This document shows, one piece after another, positions 25,746-35,193 of a stretch of DNA of 64,000 bases. Each line of letters starts with the position of its first letter. The first letter of the stretch is position 1. The DNA is from an uncultured Helicobacter sp. (GTDB lineage Bacteria; Campylobacterota; Campylobacteria; Campylobacterales; Helicobacteraceae), in the NCBI RefSeq assembly GCF_947367035.1, contig NZ_CANBCA010000002.1, positions 81,672-145,671 of the forward strand, read 5' to 3'. Position numbers and translations under genes: made by a program. The notes beneath the pieces were generated by a model. The model made no database searches, was not told the origin of the DNA, and was given only the letters and a program-made list of their open reading frames with translations.

Positions 25746-27071
25746 TTAATTATCTTTTTGGATTACTTTAGCAATTAATTCCAAAGGATGCAAAAATACA
25801 ATATTCGCTTGCTCTTGGTGTAAAGCATTGCTTAACTGCATACGACAAGCACTACACTCCGCTGCGACAAAGTTTGCTTGTGTTTTTTGTATCATTTTTG
25901 CCTTTTTACTTCCTACCTTACTTGCTAACTCAAATCGTTCCGTTTGAATTGTAACACCACCAAACCCACAGCAGGAACTAGAATCTTCCATTTCAATAAG
26001 TTGATAATTTTGTTCTAACAACTTGCGTGGCTCTTTATAAATCCCAAGCACTTTTTTAGCATGGCAAGGGTCGTGGTAAGTCAAAGTTTGTTTTTTGTCT
26101 CCACGATTCTTTTGTAAAGCATTTAAATACTCCACTAGATTTGTTTTAGATTCCAAATATTTCGTTGCCATATAAATTTTTGGTAAAAGCTTTTCTATTC
26201 TCTGCTTTAATTCCAAATCTTTTTCCATAAAATGTTTCCAATCCTCTAGCACCATTGCGCCACAGGTCGCTTCTGGGATTAAAATCGCATCTATTGTGTC
26301 AATGAAGCTTTCAAAATACTCCACATTATAGCGAATCAATGCATCTACACTTGCAAAATCTCCTGTGAAATAAGCGGGGGCGCCACAGCACTTTTGCCCC
26401 TTTGCAATCTTTGCACTAATCCCCAATTTTTCTAAAATTACGAGCAAAGATTCTCCGACATTTTTGTAATTATAATTTCCCAAGCAACCAATGAAAATTG
26501 CTACTTTAGTTGGTTGAGAAATACCTTTTTTAGATACATCATCAGACTTAGAAAAATTTATCTCCTCTGGGTGCGAATTTAAGAAACTTTGCTTTGCGAT
26601 TGCTCCAAAAACTCTTCTTTGGACAAAAGGCAAGGTGAAGTGAGGCTTGATAGAGTTACCATCTTTTGTTTTTTGATAGAACAAAGGAGCAAAAATCGCT
26701 CCTAATTTAAACCCAAAATCCATTATTTTTCTATGTTTTAAAAAATAAAAGAAAATGCGTTTAAACCAAGCGATTCCATATTTTTGAGCAATTTCATAGC
26801 GGATATTTTCAATTAAAGTATCTGTTGGTAAAGAATTAGGACAAACACTTACGCAAGTTGTGCATAAAAAACAAGTTTCAAGAATATTTTTTGTATCTCT
26901 ATCTAATGGAATCTCGCCACGTTGATATGCACCCAAAATGTCAATAAATCCGCGCGGAGAAGTTGCTTCATCTCCATTAATGCCAAATATCGTGCAGTCA
27001 GGTAGGCATTTACCACATTTTACACACGCATTACTAGTTTTTAAATAATCATAATTCTCAAAATGTGCCAT
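25746..27071 (-). CDS. GlpC/GlcF-type Fe-S oxidoreductase subunit
   Basis: A 441-residue protein with two N-terminal 4Fe-4S motifs (CVKCGKCLPDCTIF near 16; CFLCTTCVSVCPNS near 67) and two CCG domains (KCCGAPAYFTGD near 223; SSCCGFGGV near 354). This is the layout of GlpC, GlcF and LutA electron-transfer subunits of membrane-bound dehydrogenases. No dehydrogenase partner gene is adjacent; instead it follows hemN, as glpC (HP0666) follows hemN in H. pylori. The substrate is unknown, and a glycerol-3-phosphate role is not supported by the neighbours. Confidence 0.88.
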   Translation of the reverse strand: MAHFENYDYLKTSNACVKCGKCLPDCTIFGINGDEATSPRGFIDILGAYQRGEIPLDRDTKNILETCFLCTTCVSVCPNSLPTDTLIENIRYEIAQKYGIAWFKRIFFYFLKHRKIMDFGFKLGAIFAPLFYQKTKDGNSIKPHFTLPFVQRRVFGAIAKQSFLNSHPEEINFSKSDDVSKKGISQPTKVAIFIGCLGNYNYKNVGESLLVILEKLGISAKIAKGQKCCGAPAYFTGDFASVDALIRYNVEYFESFIDTIDAILIPEATCGAMVLEDWKHFMEKDLELKQRIEKLLPKIYMATKYLESKTNLVEYLNALQKNRGDKKQTLTYHDPCHAKKVLGIYKEPRKLLEQNYQLIEMEDSSSCCGFGGVTIQTERFELASKVGSKKAKMIQKTQANFVAAECSACRMQLSNALHQEQANIVFLHPLELIAKVIQKDN

Positions 27072-27096
27072 ACTTTCCCTTTAATTTTCTTGCCTT

Positions 27097-28473
27097 TTAA
27101 ATCGTCTTACTAAATACTTTTTGATTTGTATTCAATTTCTTCAAATAAGCATCAAAGGACATTGCAATATTACGAATCAATAACGCACCTGTTTGGCTCA
27201 CTTGGATTCCACTCTCCTTTAAAGCAACCAATCCTTCTTCTTGTAAAGGCTTTAACTCTTCTAACGCACTTTTAAAATATTCTTTAAAATCAATATTAAA
27301 TTGCGTGTTAATAGCATTGAAATCAAGTTTAAAGTTGCTCATTAATTGCATAATCACTGCCTTTCTTAATCTATCATCAAAGCTTAATTGAATCCCTTTT
27401 GCAAAAGGTAAGCAGTGATTATCTAATGCGCTTTGATATTGTGGCAAATCTTTATAATTCTGCGCATAGTATTGATTACCTCCTCCAATAGAAGTTAGTC
27501 CGATACCAATCGTTTGAGTTCCACCGCGTGTGCTATAACCTTGAAAGTTTCGTTGTAATTGCCCTTTTTGTATAGATTTAAACAATTCATCCTCTGGCTT
27601 TGCAAAATGGTCCATTCCTATCATTTGGTAACCCTTTCTATGCAAATAATGAATCGTCCATTCCAAGATTCTAAGTTTTTCTGCAGGTTCTGGAAGCGTA
27701 GTCTCATCAATCTTACGCATAGTTTTTTTAATCCAAGGCACGTGAGCGTAATTAAAAATAGCCAATCTATCGGGATTTAAACACATACAAGATTCCAAAG
27801 TCTGCTTAAAGGTTTCTAAACTCTGATAAGGCAAACCATAAATCAAATCAAAATTAATAGAATCAATTCCAAACGTTCTTGCTAAGTTGATTGATTGCCC
27901 CACAAGCTCAAAAGATTGGATTCTATGAATCGCATTTTGCACCTTTTCGTTAAAATCTTGGATTCCAAAACTTAGACGATTAAATCCCCCGAGTTTTAAA
28001 ACTTTCATTTGAGATTCCTCAAAGAATCTAGGGTCAATTTCACAAGCTATTTCTGCATTTTTATCAAAATTTGGGAAAGTTTCTTTTAATAACTCAATCA
28101 AAATCTCTAATTCTTGCGCATTAAAAAAGGTTGGAGTGCCTCCACCGAAATGTAACTGATAGACAGGCTTTGTTGTGTCCATTGCATTTTTTAGTAATTG
28201 CAGTTCCTTTTTTAAATACTTCAAATAGATGGCTTTATTTTCTTCTTTGCTAGTATAAATTACATTGCAACCACAAAAGTAACACGCACTGCGACAAAAA
28301 GGCAAATGCACATAAAGCGAAAGAGGACTTGAATCCTCTTTTAAATCCTTTAAATACAAATCTAAAGTATAATTTTCATTAAATTCAATTGCTGTAGGAT
28401 AGCTAGTATAACGCGGACCAGGTTTGGAATAAGTTGCAAATTGTTTAAAGTCAATCTTACTTGAATACATCAA
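27097..28473 (-). CDS. hemN: Oxygen-independent coproporphyrinogen III oxidase
   Basis: A 458-residue radical SAM enzyme converting coproporphyrinogen III to protoporphyrinogen IX without oxygen. The radical SAM cluster is PFCRSACYFCGCN (C-x3-C-x2-C plus one Cys) near residue 57; the GPRYTSYPTA start and LHFGGGTPTFF near 108 are HemN features. Length and these motifs fit true HemN rather than HemW. Co-oriented with UPF0763 and argF upstream. Confidence 0.95.
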   Translation of the reverse strand: MMYSSKIDFKQFATYSKPGPRYTSYPTAIEFNENYTLDLYLKDLKEDSSPLSLYVHLPFCRSACYFCGCNVIYTSKEENKAIYLKYLKKELQLLKNAMDTTKPVYQLHFGGGTPTFFNAQELEILIELLKETFPNFDKNAEIACEIDPRFFEESQMKVLKLGGFNRLSFGIQDFNEKVQNAIHRIQSFELVGQSINLARTFGIDSINFDLIYGLPYQSLETFKQTLESCMCLNPDRLAIFNYAHVPWIKKTMRKIDETTLPEPAEKLRILEWTIHYLHRKGYQMIGMDHFAKPEDELFKSIQKGQLQRNFQGYSTRGGTQTIGIGLTSIGGGNQYYAQNYKDLPQYQSALDNHCLPFAKGIQLSFDDRLRKAVIMQLMSNFKLDFNAINTQFNIDFKEYFKSALEELKPLQEEGLVALKESGIQVSQTGALLIRNIAMSFDAYLKKLNTNQKVFSKTI

Positions 28474-28487
28474 AGAATCCTTATACT

Positions 28488-28910
28488 TTAGAGAGAACTA
28501 GGAATTTTAGAAATCTCAAAAAATAAATAAGGATAACGTTTTTTAAGATTCTTAACCAAAGCTTTTGGCTCTTTTTTGTAGTTTTTTATCTCCTTTAATG
28601 CAATGCACCATACATCTTCAAAATCAATAGGAACATTAGAATAAATTTCCTGCTCCAATTTAAAAAGATATTTATCTACCTCAAGTTGTTTAGCAGATTC
28701 CAAAAGTTGCTGCATATTTTTCTTAGACACAAGATAAAACTCTTGTTTATTTTTGTCTTCAAAACGATAAGTCAAATCCCCATTTAATGCAATATCAGAA
28801 ATCATGGATTTCGTTTTAGCGCTTTTAAATATCTCTTGTAGAGATTCATACATATTACTTGCTTGTTGAGCCGAATTTATTTGCTTAACTAACGGCTTTG
28901 GTGTAGCCAA
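28488..28910 (-). CDS. UPF0763/DUF2603 family protein
   Basis: A 140-residue protein of a family confined to Epsilonproteobacteria (HP0664, Cj0993c); function unknown. It is read from a TTG at 28910 inside the end of argF, with AAGGAG seven bases upstream, a 22-base overlap that suggests coupled translation. The order argF-UPF0763-hemN is the same as in C. jejuni. Soluble, Lys-rich, helical; the C-terminal [19 protein letters not shown] is the best-conserved-looking stretch. Confidence 0.85.
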   Translation of the reverse strand: MATPKPLVKQINSAQQASNMYESLQEIFKSAKTKSMISDIALNGDLTYRFEDKNKQEFYLVSKKNMQQLLESAKQLEVDKYLFKLEQEIYSNVPIDFEDVWCIALKEIKNYKKEPKALVKNLKKRYPYLFFEISKIPSSL

Positions 28911-29809
28911 ACCATTACTCCTTTTTGAATATGTAGGCGGTTTTCTGCCTCTTGAAAAATTCTACTTTGCTTAGATTCCAATACTTCCTCACTTACCTCT
29001 TGTCCGCGGTAAGCTGGTAAGCAATGCAAAAAAATAGCATCATTTTTTGCAAGTCCCATTAAGGTAGAATCTACGCAATAACCCTTAAAATCTTGCTTTC
29101 TTTTTTCTTTTTGTTCTTCTTGTCCCATAGAAGCCCAGGTATCAGTAGTAACGACATCCGCACCAATAATTGCTTCTTTGGGACTCTCACTTAATAAAAT
29201 TTTTGCGCCTGAAATTTTAGCAAAACTTTCCGCTTTTTGCAGAATCTTTTTAGAAACTTTATAATCTTTTGGTGAAGCAATTTTTAATGTAAAACCAAGC
29301 TTAGAAGCAAGCATAAGCCAAGAATGTGCCATATTATTTCCATCTCCAATATAAGCAACAATAGGATTTTTATCTTTTCCACACTCTTGCATTGTCATAA
29401 AATCAGCTAATAATTGCATCGGGTGGAAGTCATCACTCAATCCATTAATCACAGGCACACTAGAATACTCTGCAAACTCTTCTAAACGCGAATGTTGATG
29501 AGTTCTCATCATCACTAAATCCACCATAGAGGAAAGCACACGCGCAGTATCTTTAATCGGCTCACCGCGTCCTAACTGTGTATCATTATTAGAAAGAAAG
29601 ATTCCATTACCCCCTAATTGATAAATTCCTGCTTCAAAACTAACACGGGTCCTTGTAGAATTTTTTTCAAAAATCATTCCTAAAGTTTTATGTGCAAGTG
29701 GATTACTATATATACCACTTTTTACTTCGTTTTTAAGAATTTTAGCAAGACTTAAAATTTCCAAAATTTCCTCTTTACTAAAATCTGCCAAAGTCAAAAA
29801 ATGTCGCAT
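28889..29809 (-). CDS. argF: Ornithine carbamoyltransferase
   Basis: A 306-residue enzyme of arginine synthesis making citrulline from ornithine and carbamoyl phosphate. Carbamoyl-phosphate binding motif [15 protein letters not shown] near residue 49, [20 protein letters not shown] in the middle and the ornithine-binding [13 protein letters not shown] near 265. Divergent from hypA. Length is normal. Confidence 0.97.
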   Translation of the reverse strand: MRHFLTLADFSKEEILEILSLAKILKNEVKSGIYSNPLAHKTLGMIFEKNSTRTRVSFEAGIYQLGGNGIFLSNNDTQLGRGEPIKDTARVLSSMVDLVMMRTHQHSRLEEFAEYSSVPVINGLSDDFHPMQLLADFMTMQECGKDKNPIVAYIGDGNNMAHSWLMLASKLGFTLKIASPKDYKVSKKILQKAESFAKISGAKILLSESPKEAIIGADVVTTDTWASMGQEEQKEKRKQDFKGYCVDSTLMGLAKNDAIFLHCLPAYRGQEVSEEVLESKQSRIFQEAENRLHIQKGVMVWLHQSR

Positions 29810-29921
29810 TTTGTAACCTCTAAAAATTTAAATAAAAGCTTTATCTTACCCAATCAAGCTAAAATAAAACTTTAAACAAAAAAGGCTTATCATACAATAA
29901 TTCTTAGAAAAAAGGTCAAAT

Positions 29922-30266
29922 ATGCACGAATTTTCTATTGTTTCTTCTCTTATAGAATCCTGTGAAGAAATTGCAGAAACGAACAATGCGCAAAAAATTC
30001 TTGCGATTTATTTAGAAATTGGTGAGCGTAGTGGAGTAAATATTACTTTGCTTAAAAGCGCATTTGAAGAATTTAAGTTAGGTAGTCTTTGTGAAAATTC
30101 TCAATTATTCATTCAAGAATCTAAAGTAGAGCTTACTTGCAATTCTTGTCATCAAAAGAATATTGCAAAAGAACTAGACTATACACACTGCCCACAATGT
30201 GGCAGTAGAGAAGTCCGAATCATTAAAGGCAATGAAATGCTACTTTTGCGTTTAGAAATGATTTAA
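29922..30266 (+). CDS. hypA: Hydrogenase/urease nickel chaperone HypA
   Basis: A 114-residue nickel metallochaperone. The N-terminal MHE provides the nickel ligands, and a zinc-ribbon with two CxxC pairs (CNSC near 74, CPQC near 92) follows. It delivers nickel to hydrogenase, and in some Helicobacter to urease. It stands alone here with no other hyp genes; AAAAAGGTC precedes the ATG. It converges with feoB across a repeat-bearing spacer. Confidence 0.96.
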   Translation: MHEFSIVSSLIESCEEIAETNNAQKILAIYLEIGERSGVNITLLKSAFEEFKLGSLCENSQLFIQESKVELTCNSCHQKNIAKELDYTHCPQCGSREVRIIKGNEMLLLRLEMI

Positions 30267-30285
30267 ATGATTTGCAAATCCAACA

Positions 30286-30395
30286 GATTCCACTTGTGGA
30301 ATCGTGGCAATCCATAATCAAGCATAAAGCAGGAGATTAAAAGGTAAGATTCCGTGTTATGGATTGCTTTGCCCTCGCAATGACAAATATGGTTT
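30286..30395. repeat. Dispersed inverted repeat, copy 1 (hypA/feoB spacer)
   Basis: An 8-bp palindrome GATTCCAC-tt-GTGGAATC (30286-30303) is followed by GCAATCCATAA (30307-30317) and its exact complement TTATGGATTGC (30357-30367), then TTTGCCCTCGCAATGAC. The last part read on the minus strand is GTCATTGCGAGGGCAAAG, a core seen in many intergenic repeats of unrelated bacteria. A second, shorter copy lies at 38172-38228, also between convergent genes. Confidence 0.65.
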
Positions 30396-30438
30396 GTAGG
30401 CTATAAATCCTATCCCCTTCTCATAAACCCATTTAAAA

Positions 30439-32565
30439 TCAATTTAGAATTGCTCCTGCAATCATAGAGCCAAACAAAGCAACAATATAAGCACAAAAGC
30501 TTGTCAAAAGAAATAAATACACGATATATTTAAATCCTCCAGCCTCCTTACCAAAAACCATTGTCGCAGCTAGGCAAGGATTATAAATCATCACAAGAAG
30601 AATGAAGGCAATGGCAGTTTGCAATGGAATCATATTTTTAATCAACTGCATTAGGCTTTCACTCTCCTCATCTACTTCACCCCCAAGAGAATAAAGCACA
30701 CCCATAGTGGAAATCACAACTTCTTTTGCTGCTAATCCACTTAAAAGTGCGACACTCATTCTCCAATCAAAACCCAATGGGGCAAAAATTGGTTCAATAA
30801 GTTTGCCTGTCTGTCCTAAATAACTATTTTCAATCAAAGATTCCTCTAATGCAAAAACAAGTTTTTCCTTTTCTCTTTCATCAGTCACTTGCTCTATCTT
30901 GCTTTCATAAGCCCCTTTTGTATCCTTTTGTGCTGGATAGGAGCTTGCAAACCATATCAAAATGGAAGCAGCCAAAATAAAAGTTCCTGCCTTTTTTAAA
31001 TACATTTTTGCTTTCGTATAAATTGCAAACCACACTAATCTCCAATTTGGCATACGATATTTCGGCATTTCCATAACAAATGGCTCATCTGGACCTTTAA
31101 AAGCGGTCAAACGCAAAATCTTTGCTACTACAAGCCCTAGCATTGCTCCTAAAATATAAATTCCAAAAAGCCAATTTCCTGCTTGTTGTTTTGGGAAAAA
31201 TGCACCGACAAATAGCACATAAACAGGAAGTCTTGCACCACAACTCATAAAATTAATAATAAAAAGTGTTAGCAGTCTATCTTTACGACTTTTAAGCGTC
31301 CTTGTCGCCATAAATGCAGGGACAGAGCAACCAAAACCTGTAACAAGCGGGATAAAGCTTTTGCCGTGCAAACCAAACCTATGAAAAAACCCATCTAACA
31401 AAAAGGCTACACGAGACATATAACCTGTTGTCTCCAACAATGCGATTCCAAAAAACAAAATCACAATATTGGGCAAAAATAAAACTACAGCTCCTACACC
31501 TCCTATAATCCCATCTGCCAATAAAGAAGCAAGAGATTCGCTGTGAATATTATTTTTAATCAACCCGCCAAACCAATTAAAAAAATCTTCAATCATATCC
31601 ATTGGCAATGCGCCAAGTGTGAAAGTAAGCTGAAACAATGCCCACATAAAAAATAAAAAAATCGGGATCCCAGCATATTTGTTGATTAAAATTTTATCAA
31701 TATTATGCGTATAACTTTGTTTTTCTCTGCCTTCATAGCACACAGTTTCAGTTATCAAGCCCTGCACAAACGCATTTAAATCTTCTAAAAAAATCTCCTT
31801 ATTAGAGGGGGTATCATAAACAGTATAAAGAGTATTTAAAGAATCTTGCAATCTCTTAGATAGCTCCATCCAAATAGGTTTTTTATGTAGAATCTGAAAG
31901 GTTTTTTCTTCTTGTTTTAATAATAAAATTGCAATCTGACGCTCATTTAAGCCAAGTGATTCTAAACTTGGGTCTTTTTTGCTTTTGATAAATTCCTCTA
32001 AATGCAAAATCTCTGTTTCAATCGCATTGCTATAAATGCGTTTATTTGCATTTTGTCCCTTTTCATAAGTCTCAATAATCTTATCAAGTAGAGATTCCAA
32101 ATTTTCTTTTGTATGTGCAGAAACTTGCACACTTGAGATTCCAAGCAATTCACTTAGGGCTTTTACATTGATTTTTATTCCTTCATTACGCGCTTCATCA
32201 CTCATATTAAGGACCAAAATCATCTTTTTTTGCATTTCAAGTAGTTGCGCACTTAAAAGTAAATTGCGTTCCAAATTTGTAGAATCTACAACATTGACAA
32301 TCAAATCATAATCATTAGATTCTACAAAATGCTTCGTGACTTTTTCTTCTTCTGAATAACCATAGAGTGAATAAGTTCCTGGTAAATCCACGATTTGCAA
32401 TGTGTAGCCTTTATAACTAGTACTTGCTTCGGCTTTTTCTACAGTTACACCAGGGAAATTCCCTACTTTCATCGTAGAATTACAAAGCGTATTAATTAAT
32501 AAACTTTTGCCCACATTGGGTTGTCCTATGAGGGCAATTTTAATTGTTTTTGCTTTTTTATTCAT
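30439..32565 (-). CDS. feoB: Ferrous iron transporter FeoB
   Basis: A 708-residue inner-membrane Fe2+ transporter. It has an N-terminal G domain (GQPNVGKSLLIN near 13, DLPGTYSLYGYS near 55, LNMSDEA near 115), a helical spacer and a membrane domain with two inverted Gate motifs around VLFLPNIVILFFGIALLE and the conserved VTGFGCSVPA-MATR segment. The ATG at 32565 overlaps the feoA stop by eight bases; a longer in-frame opening lies wholly within feoA. An operator region upstream of feoA suggests iron control by Fur. Confidence 0.97.
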   Translation of the reverse strand: MNKKAKTIKIALIGQPNVGKSLLINTLCNSTMKVGNFPGVTVEKAEASTSYKGYTLQIVDLPGTYSLYGYSEEEKVTKHFVESNDYDLIVNVVDSTNLERNLLLSAQLLEMQKKMILVLNMSDEARNEGIKINVKALSELLGISSVQVSAHTKENLESLLDKIIETYEKGQNANKRIYSNAIETEILHLEEFIKSKKDPSLESLGLNERQIAILLLKQEEKTFQILHKKPIWMELSKRLQDSLNTLYTVYDTPSNKEIFLEDLNAFVQGLITETVCYEGREKQSYTHNIDKILINKYAGIPIFLFFMWALFQLTFTLGALPMDMIEDFFNWFGGLIKNNIHSESLASLLADGIIGGVGAVVLFLPNIVILFFGIALLETTGYMSRVAFLLDGFFHRFGLHGKSFIPLVTGFGCSVPAFMATRTLKSRKDRLLTLFIINFMSCGARLPVYVLFVGAFFPKQQAGNWLFGIYILGAMLGLVVAKILRLTAFKGPDEPFVMEMPKYRMPNWRLVWFAIYTKAKMYLKKAGTFILAASILIWFASSYPAQKDTKGAYESKIEQVTDEREKEKLVFALEESLIENSYLGQTGKLIEPIFAPLGFDWRMSVALLSGLAAKEVVISTMGVLYSLGGEVDEESESLMQLIKNMIPLQTAIAFILLVMIYNPCLAATMVFGKEAGGFKYIVYLFLLTSFCAYIVALFGSMIAGAILN

Positions 32566-32794
32566 ATTTTTGCACTCTCTCCACTTCAATCGCATTGGCT
32601 TCATCTGCACGTAAAACAATGCAGTTTCTATCCAACTCTACTAGAATCGTAGAACCTCCAAGAGAAGTTTCAAGTTTTTTAATTTGCTTTGCTTTAGAAA
32701 TTCCAAAGCTGAAAAATCTATCACGCAATTGCTCATCTACTCCTAAATGCGTAATTACACCATATTCACCATCTTTTAACGCATTAATTGTCAT
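32558..32794 (-). CDS. feoA: Ferrous iron transport protein FeoA
   Basis: A 78-residue SH3-like cytoplasmic protein that regulates FeoB. It has the family pattern: an N-terminal short region, ITHLGVDEQLRDRFFSFGI near residue 17, then LGGSTILVELDRNCIVLRADEANAIEV. It precedes feoB in a two-gene operon with an 8-base overlap. Confidence 0.93.
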   Translation of the reverse strand: MTINALKDGEYGVITHLGVDEQLRDRFFSFGISKAKQIKKLETSLGGSTILVELDRNCIVLRADEANAIEVERVQKYE

Positions 32795-32863
32795 TTGAAT
32801 CCTTTTTAAATTTGAAATTCACTTTGGAATTCTAACTTTTGAAAAGTTAAAATAATATTAAAA

Positions 32864-32917
32864 TTGATTATCATTTTATAGTAATAGATTTGATTACATT
32901 ATAATGGTAATTATCAG
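32864..32917 (-). promoter_or_regulatory. feoAB promoter with Fur-like boxes
   Basis: On the minus strand, CTGATAATTACCAT (32904-32917) and ATGATAATCAA (32864-32874) each resemble half or more of the GATAATGATAATCATTATC Fur box. They flank a TATAAT -10 at 32898-32903 whose start would lie near 32891. Fur control of feoB is established in Epsilonproteobacteria; the exact boxes here are inferred by eye. Confidence 0.5.
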
Positions 32918-33021
32918 TAATTTCATTGTTTAAAAAGATATTTTCTATTAGATTTTTTGATAAAAAATGAAATTTATTTAGGAGTTAAATTAAAATTCTA
33001 TAATTGTTGCTTTTGGGATTC

Positions 33022-33573
33022 TTAAATTTCTTCTGCCCATTTTAGAATTGTATCCTTTTGAGAGATAAAATTATCAAAGTGATGAGAACCACCCTTTTCA
33101 ATGATAAGTTTAGAATCTTTAAACTTTTGTGCTGCAACCCTATAATCAAGCACTTGATCCCCACTTTGCAAAAGCACACAATAAAGCTCTGGCGTAATAA
33201 AATCTACCCGATACTGCTTTAAGCTTTCTACCAAATCCAAGCTCCAAAAAAATGAAGTCTTATTATAAGGAACATTAACTTTCCCAATAGCGGGTAGCAA
33301 AGTTTTACAAGCATCAATTACAGGATTAATTAAAACCGCTTTAAATTGATATTTTTGCGCTAAAAAAGTGGCATAATAACCCCCAAGAGAACTACCAATA
33401 AGGCAAATTTTATGCGTTTTGGAATATTGCAAAATCAATGACTCTAAAAGCTTAATTGCCAAAGTAGGCACATAAGGAAGATTTGGAGTGAGCACATTAG
33501 GCGCAAAAGTTGCTATTTGTTTGCCTTTGTAGCATAATCCAATGCTACGAAATCCGTGCAGATATAATAGCAC
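33022..33573 (-). CDS. YqiA/UPF0227-type alpha/beta hydrolase
   Basis: A 183-residue small esterase-like protein. LLYLHGFRS at the start is the oxyanion region, ICLIGSSLGGYYATFLA near 73 holds the nucleophilic Ser, and KGGSHHFDNF near 160 carries the catalytic His. Related to YqiA, a cytoplasmic esterase of unknown physiological substrate. It begins with GTG 15 bases after tpx. A missing N-terminal Met-Ile stretch compared with longer homologues cannot be ruled out. Confidence 0.82.
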   Translation of the reverse strand: MLLYLHGFRSIGLCYKGKQIATFAPNVLTPNLPYVPTLAIKLLESLILQYSKTHKICLIGSSLGGYYATFLAQKYQFKAVLINPVIDACKTLLPAIGKVNVPYNKTSFFWSLDLVESLKQYRVDFITPELYCVLLQSGDQVLDYRVAAQKFKDSKLIIEKGGSHHFDNFISQKDTILKWAEEI

Positions 33574-33588
33574 CTTGCGCCCCTAAAA

Positions 33589-34083
33589 TTATTTCACAGC
33601 CTTAAGTGCTGCTTCATAATCTGGTTCGCTTGTCACTTCGCTTACGATTTCTTTATGCACGATTTGCCCATCAGGATTGACAACAAAAACTGCACGAGTT
33701 AATAATCCCTCCAAGGGAGAACTAGCCAACACTACACCATAAGAATCGCCAAAATCTTTATTTCTAAAATCACTTAATGCTGTTACGTTCTCGATACCTT
33801 CTGTGGAACAAAATCTGCCTTGTGCGAAAGGAAGATCAAGAGAAACAACAAAAACTTGCGTATTCGGAATATCTGCTGCTTTTTCATTAAATTTGCGTGT
33901 TTGTGTCGCACAAACGCCTGTATCTAAAGAAGGCACAACATTGATAATTTGAAATTTTCCATTTGATCCCCCTACACTTTTCACACTCAAATCACCTGCA
34001 ACCAAATCTACTTTTGGTGCTTTATCCCCGACTTTAACTTCTTTACCTGCAAGCGTTACTGCACTACCTTTAAAAGTTACCAT
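33589..34083 (-). CDS. tpx: Thiol peroxidase Tpx
   Basis: A 164-residue atypical 2-Cys peroxiredoxin. The peroxidatic Cys is in TGVCATQTRKF near residue 60 and the resolving Cys in AQGRFCSTEGI near 93. It reduces peroxides in the cytoplasm using thioredoxin. AAGGAAAT precedes the ATG. Related Tpx proteins of Campylobacter and Helicobacter protect from oxidative stress. It lies between tsaD and the esterase gene. Confidence 0.96.
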   Translation of the reverse strand: MVTFKGSAVTLAGKEVKVGDKAPKVDLVAGDLSVKSVGGSNGKFQIINVVPSLDTGVCATQTRKFNEKAADIPNTQVFVVSLDLPFAQGRFCSTEGIENVTALSDFRNKDFGDSYGVVLASSPLEGLLTRAVFVVNPDGQIVHKEIVSEVTSEPDYEAALKAVK

Positions 34084-34148
34084 TTTTATTTCCTTGTAAT
34101 TATTTGAAATTAGCCCTCTATTATTAAATAATGAAACTAAAATTTAGA

Positions 34149-35174
34149 TTAAAATGTCTCAATTCTTGGGCGAGTTTGCAAAGAATTAATCCTATCAAAT
34201 TCTTTGTATTGATAAGATTCTATTGCTACCCGCCCAATCATTGCAGCATTATCTGAACAAAATTCAAGCGGGGAAAGCAATAATGTAACATCATATTCTT
34301 CACATATTTTTGTTATTTGCTTCCTTAATTCTAAATTTGCACTTGCTCCACCTACAATACCAAAATGTTTCCATTGATGAGAATTTCTAGCATTCTGTTC
34401 AAAAAATATTTTGCACTTTTGCACCAAATGTGTAATAGCAGAATCTTGAAAACTTGCACATAAGTTTGCTTTAAATTCTTCACTTAAAACTTCTTTGGAT
34501 TTCTTTTCTTTCTCAATTTGCAACCTTGCAGCATTTTTCAATCCTGAAAAACTAAACGCATATTGTTTTTTGGAACGCAGAGGAATAGGAAATAAAAAAG
34601 AATTGCACACACCTTTTTGTGCATAAGATTCCACAATCGGACCACCAGGATAGCCAAGATTCAACATTTTTGCTACTTTATCAAAGCTTTCGCCAAAGCT
34701 ATCGTCTAAACTCTGTGCTTTAATAGTGATTTGGTGGAAGTCTTGCACTTCAAGCAACATCGTATGCCCACCTGAAACCAAAAGTACACCCAAAGGAAAA
34801 CAAGCCTCACGTTCTAAGAATAAAGAATACAAATGTCCTTTTAAATGATTTACACCAATTAGAGGAAGATTTAATGAAAAAGCTAGAGTTTTTGCCATCA
34901 TTAAACCTTCCATTAAAGTTACATTCAAACCTGGTTCTGTAGTAACAGCAATCACTTTTAAATCTCTGAAGTAAGGTTTGACTTTCTCTAAGATAAGAGG
35001 TAAGGTTTCGGCGTGTAGTCGGCTTGCAAGTTCTGGCACAACACCACCAAAAGCGGTATGTTCCTTTTCTTGTGAAATTTTTTGATGGAAGATTAATTGC
35101 TTAGAATCTATTTGAGTGAGCGCAATAGAACTATCATCGCAACTACTTTCAATACTTAAAATAAGCCCACTCAA
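34149..35174 (-). CDS. tsaD: tRNA threonylcarbamoyladenosine transferase TsaD
   Basis: A 341-residue ASKHA-fold protein that completes t6A37 synthesis in ANN-decoding tRNAs, with TsaB and TsaE. Motifs: ILSIESSCDDSSIAL at the N-terminus, the metal-binding GVNHLKGHLYS (His-x3-His) near 105, VSGGHTMLL near 130 and FSFSGLKNAARL near 200. Length is normal. Co-oriented with the preceding uncharacterised gene. Confidence 0.97.
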   Translation of the reverse strand: MSGLILSIESSCDDSSIALTQIDSKQLIFHQKISQEKEHTAFGGVVPELASRLHAETLPLILEKVKPYFRDLKVIAVTTEPGLNVTLMEGLMMAKTLAFSLNLPLIGVNHLKGHLYSLFLEREACFPLGVLLVSGGHTMLLEVQDFHQITIKAQSLDDSFGESFDKVAKMLNLGYPGGPIVESYAQKGVCNSFLFPIPLRSKKQYAFSFSGLKNAARLQIEKEKKSKEVLSEEFKANLCASFQDSAITHLVQKCKIFFEQNARNSHQWKHFGIVGGASANLELRKQITKICEEYDVTLLLSPLEFCSDNAAMIGRVAIESYQYKEFDRINSLQTRPRIETF

Positions 35175-35193
35175 GAGATTCCTTACTTAATAT

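Noticed and set aside
32566..32619. N-terminal extension of FeoB.
   Set aside because: It lies entirely within feoA, and the ATG at 32565 gives the normal GTPase start.
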